Source of the DNA: Opitutaceae bacterium
Lineage (GTDB): Bacteria; Verrucomicrobiota; Verrucomicrobiia; Opitutales; Opitutaceae
Assembly: GCA_031254955.1 (NCBI GenBank)
Contig: JAIRTK010000249.1
Span: 1 to 9,805, forward strand
Direction of reading: 5' to 3'
DNA: 9,805 nucleotides
The stretch's first letter is position 1. Every line of letters begins with the position of its first letter. A model generated the notes under the pieces. That model made no database searches. It was not told the DNA's origin and was given only the letters and a program-made list of their open reading frames with translations. A program made the position numbers and the translations under genes. Positions 6,372-9,805 of this stretch are shown piece by piece.

Positions 6372-9284
6372 CTAGCGGGTGGAGATGGAGATTGGCGCGC
6401 CTTTTGCGGGGGTGCCGTCGGCGCGGGTGGCGTCGATTTCAAAGGCGAATGAGGGTTCGCCGGGGATGATGTCTTTTGAGAATTCAAAGGGGAAGGCGTC
6501 ATCTTTCAGCGTGGTTTCGCCTCTGGAATCCATGATGGTGAAGCCGATGTTTTTCCATGCGGTGTCGTCTTCGCGCAGGTAGGCGTAAAGCCAGGTGGCG
6601 CGGTCGCCGAAGCTGAGCAGCATGGCGCGGGCGTCGCCGGGCGCGAGTTTCATCACGCCGCCGGCCACGGGTTGCGCGAGGTCGTTGCCGGGCGTCCAGC
6701 CGACACGGGGGACGGCGCCTTCGATGAAGATGGCGGCGATGCCGGCGGCGGGCACGTCGATGGGCACTTCGCCGGTCGCATTCCAGGCGGCGTCGGGCGC
6801 AGGTTTGTTGGCGGTCCAGCGGCGGATGCGCGCGCCTTCGGGCAGCGTGATGAAGTGGGCGGGGTTGAGGGTGACGCGGGTGCGGATGGGCGTGAAGGAC
6901 TGGTTGGTGAAGACGAGGGCGACGCCGGCGGCGTTGTGCGCGGCGAGGTGGTTGAGTTCTTCGGAGCCGCCGGTGACGAGGTCGCCGGGCAGCCAGAGGC
7001 GCATGGCGTCGAGTCCGTAGATTGTGCCGGGGCGGTGGCCGTAGAAGCGGCTTTGCAGGTAGGCGTAGCCTTCGATGTATTGGTCGGGGAACGAGACGGC
7101 GCCGGCGCTGCGCGCCCAGGCGTCGGTGACGAGGTAGTCGAGCAGCATGGAGGCCAGGGGCCAGACGTGGTTGTAGTGGATGGAATTGTAGCTTATGCGT
7201 TCGTGCGGGCGGAGGGCGTATCCGGTTTTTTCATACACGGTGGTGCGGGCGGTGTTGATGTGGTAGCCGGGGAAGGAGCGGTAGCGGCCGATGACGGCCC
7301 AGCGGGCGATGTCGTGGAGGAAGGCGTCGCCGGTGAGGGCGGAGAGGCGGAGCATCCAGGGGGCGTGGTGCGCCATGAAGATCGCGCGGTGGCCGGTGGC
7401 GGTGCCGGAGGACTCGGGTGTGAGGCCGAGTTCGGAGAGGCGCCACGCGGGCGCCTCTTCTTCGGGCACGGGGATGGCGGGGAAGCCGCGCTGGCCGAGA
7501 TACCAGTAGACGGGCGCGAGGCCGCCTTGGTTTACGCGGATGTTTTCGTTGGGCACGGTGGGGCACATCCAGGTGAAGAGGGTGTTGAGGCGCGCGCCGC
7601 GGTGGGCGGCGTCGAGGTAGCGCGGTTCGCCGGTGGCTTCGTATAGCAGGAGGAGGTCGATCCAGCGCGGCACGAAGCCGGGCCAGAAAAAGAAGCCTTG
7701 GCCGTCGGGGTCGTCGAAGGTGGTCGCGGGTGTCGCGACGCGGCGGGCCAGGTAGTCGTCGGCGCCGGCGCGGGCGCGGGCGAGCCATGAGGGTTCGCCG
7801 GTGGCGCGGTAGAGCGCGAGGGCGTTCCACCAGGTGGAGCCGGGCGTGGGTTCGTCGAGGTTGAGGATGCGGTTTTGCGGGAAGAGTTCGCGGGCGGTTT
7901 CGAGGAAAACGCCGGTGTTGCCGCGGCTGATGTCGTGGAGCGCGGCCAGTTCGCTGACGGGCGCGCAAGGGCCGCGGAGCGCGCGCGAGGGCGACTGGAT
8001 TTTTTGTCGCGGGTCGAGGCTGAAGAGGAATTTTTCGCGGGAGAGCAGGTATTCGAGGATGGGGCGGGCGCGTTCGTTGAAGAGTTCGCCGCGTCCGGTG
8101 ACGAGCGCGAGTTCGAGGGGGTTGAGCGAGGAGACGTTTTTCACCGCGCCGGGCACGTCGGTGCCGTAGCCGCAGCCGCGGAGCGGGGCGTTCCAGCTGG
8201 CGTAGTCGCTCATGCCGTAGTCGATGATGTTGGCGAGGGTGGTGTTGAGCGTGCCGAGGGCGTTGTGGCGGCGGTCGGCAAAGGCGAAGAGTTCGCGCGC
8301 GATTTTCTCGAAGCCGATGGTGATATCGGTGTCGGGCAGGCGGACGAGGCGGAGTTTGAAGGTGAAGGTTTCGCCGGCCAGTCCGTAGGAGCCGACGCCG
8401 CCGAGCATGGGGAAAAACAGCATCGGGCGGAGTGTTCTTTCCGTGGTGCGCAGGGCGACGCCGAAGCGGCTGTTGGCAAACACGGGCAGCGGTTGGAAGG
8501 GCAGTTCGGCGGGGTCGGCGACGACGCCGTAGAGCGCGCCTTCGTGGCGGACAAACGCGCCTGGCAGCGGGCACATGTGCGCGGAGGTCAGGTAGGGTTG
8601 CGAGGGGAAGCGGCGTTCCGTCCAGATGAGCGGCTGCCAGGCTTCTTCCGTCTCGGCGTCGGCAAACGCGGGGGCGCCGGTGTAGCCGATGGAGAGCCAG
8701 CCGTCGCGTTTGCGCGTGACGGTGACGGTGAGCATGGGGAAGTGGTTGCCGTCGAAGCGCGTGATCCGGGCGGCGATGCGGACGTGGGGGTTGGTGTCGG
8801 GAAAGGCGTAGGTGCGCGTGCCGATGGCGGAGGCGCCGAAGGTCGCGGACAGCGTGCTGACGGCGGCGAGTTCGGAGCGTTCGGCTGCGTCGAAGAGGTT
8901 GAAGGCGCGGTTGGCGGTGCCGCCGTCGAGGATGCGCTCGTCGAAGCCGTCGCCGCCTTGGGCGAGGTCGCGCCTCACGGTGATTCCACTGGCCCGCGAC
9001 GTGTCAACGGCCCATGTCGGGACGTTGTAGGGGACTCGCGGGATGCCGGCGGAGCGAAAGGCGATTTGCGGGTTGTCCGCGCGGAAAAGGACGGTGAAGG
9101 CAGGCAGGAAGGCCCTGCCTTCGGAGGCGGACGACGCCGGGGACGGGCTGGCGGCGCGAAGCGCGGGGGCAGCCGGAGCCAGCGTCAGAATGGCGGCCAA
9201 AAGGCCGGCGAGGCGGCGGGCGGGACGCGTGCGAAGTGGGTATGGGGGGGCGGGCCTGAAAGCCGGTGGGTAGGGAGTGGTCAT
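6372..9284 (-). CDS. Large secreted protein with probable alpha/alpha-toroid core, carbohydrate-active enzyme candidate of unrecognised family
   Basis: I do not recognise a named family. The 970-residue product starts with a long basic n-region and a hydrophobic stretch (LAGLLAAILTLAPAAP, 25-40), with likely cleavage after ALRA (44). Residues about 60-315 look like a beta-rich domain. From about 325 to 770 comes a helical region with repeated hairpin motifs: ALYRATGEPSWLARARAGAD (490-509), LLYEATGEPRYLDAAHRGAR (546-565) and LRLSALTGDAFLHDIARW (645-662). This ATGEP-x-YL-xx-A pattern is typical of (alpha/alpha)6 barrels in glycosidases and polysaccharide lyases. Conserved-looking His/Tyr/Asn-rich stretches are YHINTARTTVYEKTGYALRP (674-693) and ISYNSIHYNHVWPL (697-710). 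A beta-rich C-terminal domain (about 785-970) follows. I chose ATG 9282-9284 because the open frame upstream (to 9764) is low-complexity repeat translation. Polysaccharide breakdown is inferred from fold and neighbours. Confidence 0.85.
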   Translation of the reverse strand: MTTPYPPAFRPAPPYPLRTRPARRLAGLLAAILTLAPAAPALRAASPSPASSASEGRAFLPAFTVLFRADNPQIAFRSAGIPRVPYNVPTWAVDTSRASGITVRRDLAQGGDGFDERILDGGTANRAFNLFDAAERSELAAVSTLSATFGASAIGTRTYAFPDTNPHVRIAARITRFDGNHFPMLTVTVTRKRDGWLSIGYTGAPAFADAETEEAWQPLIWTERRFPSQPYLTSAHMCPLPGAFVRHEGALYGVVADPAELPFQPLPVFANSRFGVALRTTERTLRPMLFFPMLGGVGSYGLAGETFTFKLRLVRLPDTDITIGFEKIARELFAFADRRHNALGTLNTTLANIIDYGMSDYASWNAPLRGCGYGTDVPGAVKNVSSLNPLELALVTGRGELFNERARPILEYLLSREKFLFSLDPRQKIQSPSRALRGPCAPVSELAALHDISRGNTGVFLETARELFPQNRILNLDEPTPGSTWWNALALYRATGEPSWLARARAGADDYLARRVATPATTFDDPDGQGFFFWPGFVPRWIDLLLLYEATGEPRYLDAAHRGARLNTLFTWMCPTVPNENIRVNQGGLAPVYWYLGQRGFPAIPVPEEEAPAWRLSELGLTPESSGTATGHRAIFMAHHAPWMLRLSALTGDAFLHDIARWAVIGRYRSFPGYHINTARTTVYEKTGYALRPHERISYNSIHYNHVWPLASMLLDYLVTDAWARSAGAVSFPDQYIEGYAYLQSRFYGHRPGTIYGLDAMRLWLPGDLVTGGSEELNHLAAHNAAGVALVFTNQSFTPIRTRVTLNPAHFITLPEGARIRRWTANKPAPDAAWNATGEVPIDVPAAGIAAIFIEGAVPRVGWTPGNDLAQPVAGGVMKLAPGDARAMLLSFGDRATWLYAYLREDDTAWKNIGFTIMDSRGETTLKDDAFPFEFSKDIIPGEPSFAFEIDATRADGTPAKGAPISISTR

Positions 9285-9313
9285 GGGAGGTTTTACGGTT
9301 GCGCGCGCACGGC

Positions 9314-9327
9314 GCGTTCTGGAACGC
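9314..9327. promoter_or_regulatory. 14-bp palindrome GCGTTC-TG-GAACGC in the leader
   Basis: Two perfect 6-bp arms surround two bases, centred about 36 nt upstream of the start codon of the 970-residue gene. It could be an operator or an mRNA hairpin near the start. No matching copy was seen upstream of the other genes. Confidence 0.35.
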
Positions 9328-9377
9328 CGGACGGGGCTACAAGCGCCCATTTTCCCGCGCAAGGCAAATCTGGATTC

Positions 9378-9392
9378 TATCAACAGTTGACC
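9378..9392 (-). promoter_or_regulatory. Upstream motif GGTCAACTGTTGATA, related to the propeller gene's palindrome
   Basis: It matches the element at 3347-3361 at 11 of 15 bases (GGTCAAC-N2-TTGA). TTTGC follows in both, 11 bases after TTGA. It lies 93 nt upstream of this gene's ATG, against 101 nt for the propeller gene. It contains the palindrome TCAAC-T-GTTGA and a -35-like TTGATA, but no clear -10 follows. A shared regulator of the two secreted-protein genes is inference. Confidence 0.4.
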
Positions 9393-9402
9393 GGGGGCTT
9401 GA

Positions 9403-9499
9403 CGGGGGGGCAAGGGGGCAAGGGAGGGGGCAAAGGGCGCGCAAGGAGCGCAAGGGACGCAAGGGGCGCAAGGGGCGCGCAAAGGGAGGCAAGGGCGCG
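9403..9499. repeat. Degenerate G-rich tandem repeat, about 9-nt period
   Basis: Nine CAA(A)GG units begin at 9411, 9419, 9431, 9442, 9451, 9460, 9469, 9480 and 9490. The central four are spaced exactly 9 nt (CGCAAGGGG type). Many G-runs also give G-quadruplex potential on the plus strand. Read on the minus strand it yields the Cys-Ala-Pro-rich stretch that artificially extends the 970-residue gene's frame. Confidence 0.7.
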
Positions 9500-9564
9500 A
9501 CCCCGTGCGACGCCGGTCTGGTTTTTTCCCGCTCCCAGCGCCGTCCGCGCCCCTTTTCTCCAAA

Positions 9565-9590
9565 TCGTTCTCGTTCTCGTTCTCGTTCTC
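9565..9590. repeat. GTTCTC hexamer tract, second site in the window
   Basis: TCGTTCTCGTTCTCGTTCTC followed by one further GTTCTC, in the same orientation as the left arm of the 1908-2096 foldback. The bases before it (AA, against TA) are close to that arm. Only one arm is present here, followed by T-rich DNA (TTTTTTCTTACTCTTATT). It sits about 280 nt upstream of the 970-residue gene. Confidence 0.8.
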
Positions 9591-9606
9591 TTTTTTCTTA
9601 CTCTTA

Positions 9607-9666
9607 TTGAGGTTACGCGCTGCCTCGGTCGTAGCGCAGACTTGTAGCGCAGACTTCCAAGTCTGC
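9607..9666. repeat. Second site of the 4082-4224 repeat, with a 13-bp tandem duplication
   Basis: Bases 9607-9643 resemble both arms of the 4082-4224 element (GAGG-TTACGCGC-GCC, then GTCGTAGCGCAG). GTAGCGCAGACTT occurs twice in tandem (9631-9643 and 9644-9656). The second copy completes the hairpin GCAGACTTCCAAGTCTGC (9649-9666). The tandem duplication suggests replication slippage inside the element. Confidence 0.8.
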
Positions 9667-9762
9667 TCCCTCCGCGCTCCCAGTCTCGCCGCCGCCCTGC
9701 CTTCGTCCGCCGCCACCACCACCCCTGCCCCCGTAGCAACTATCTTTGAAGAGAAGAAAGTC

Positions 9763-9805
9763 ATGGAGGGAAAGGAAGGGAAAGCAGAGGCTAAGGCGAA
9801 GCCAG
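9763..9805 (+). CDS. Possible 5' end of a plus-strand gene at the window edge
   Basis: An ATG at 9763-9765 opens MEGKEGKAEAKAKP to the right edge, preceded by purine-rich GAAGAGAAGAAAG, the only Shine-Dalgarno-like stretch before any start here. Only 14 codons are visible, and the minus strand of the same bases is also open in one frame. I cannot assign a function. If real, it would be divergent from the 970-residue gene. Confidence 0.2.
   Translation, partial: MEGKEGKAEAKAKP

Larger units (their letters stand above)
9285..9762. other. Gene-free leader of the 970-residue gene, with several repeats
   Basis: No credible gene is present. From the start codon outward it contains a 14-bp palindrome (9314-9327), the motif shared with the propeller gene (9378-9392), a G-rich 9-nt-period repeat (9403-9499), a GTTCTC tract (9565-9590) and a copy of the 4082-4224 repeat (9607-9666). 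The minus frame is open across it, but encodes only low-complexity Lys-Glu-Asn and Cys-Ala-Pro runs. Bases 9667-9762 show nothing I can name apart from CCGCCACC-type C-richness. Confidence 0.7.

Noticed and set aside
7875..9647. Plus-strand open frame of 590 codons opposite the 970-residue gene
   Set aside because: Gly/Ala/Glu-rich antisense shadow. It runs through the intergenic repeats, and the secreted-protein features are on the minus strand.
9285..9764. N-terminal extension of the 970-residue gene by 160 codons
   Set aside because: The extension translates dispersed repeats into Lys/Glu/Asn and Cys-Ala-Pro runs and would bury the signal peptide internally.

Overview
The window reads as GC-rich chromosomal DNA from a polysaccharide-degrading bacterium, most likely a member of the Verrucomicrobiota near Opitutaceae. 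That placement is an inference. It rests on strong G/C preference at third codon positions, secreted glycoside hydrolases, and gene-free gaps full of short dispersed palindromic repeats. No marker gene here proves it.

All four clear genes are on the minus strand. In transcription order (right to left) they are: (1) a 970-residue secreted protein of unknown exact function with a probable alpha/alpha-toroid core (6372-9284); (2) hflX, the ribosome-associated GTPase (4604-5899); (3) a Tat-exported five-bladed beta-propeller glycosidase-like gene broken by a frameshift near its 3' end (2099-3245); (4) a secreted glycoside hydrolase family 2 enzyme whose C-terminus runs off the left edge (1-1886). 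Genes 1, 3 and 4 look like parts of an export-and-hydrolyse carbohydrate programme. hflX is an unrelated housekeeping or stress gene. A doubtful fifth gene may begin at the extreme right edge on the plus strand.

The gaps are long and rich in structure. The gap between genes 3 and 4 is almost entirely a foldback of GTTCTC/GAGAAC hexamers. The 1.36-kb gap between hflX and gene 3 holds three inverted-repeat elements: a doublet of palindromes with a perfect 28-bp inverted repeat, a roughly 140-bp element, and an abutting 194-bp MITE-like element. The gap upstream of hflX holds a G-run tract (G-quadruplex potential) and a cluster of REP-like palindromes. The leader of the 970-residue gene holds a 9-nt-period repeat, another GTTCTC tract and a third copy of the 4082-4224 repeat.

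The most informative points are the frameshift in the propeller gene, the inverted-repeat elements, and a shared motif (GGTCAAC-N2-TTGA followed by TTTGC) about 95-100 nt upstream of both the propeller gene and the 970-residue gene. That motif could be a common promoter or operator. All four starts lack a Shine-Dalgarno sequence and are preceded by C/T-rich DNA. I see no CRISPR array, tRNA, rRNA, transposase, phage gene or defence system.
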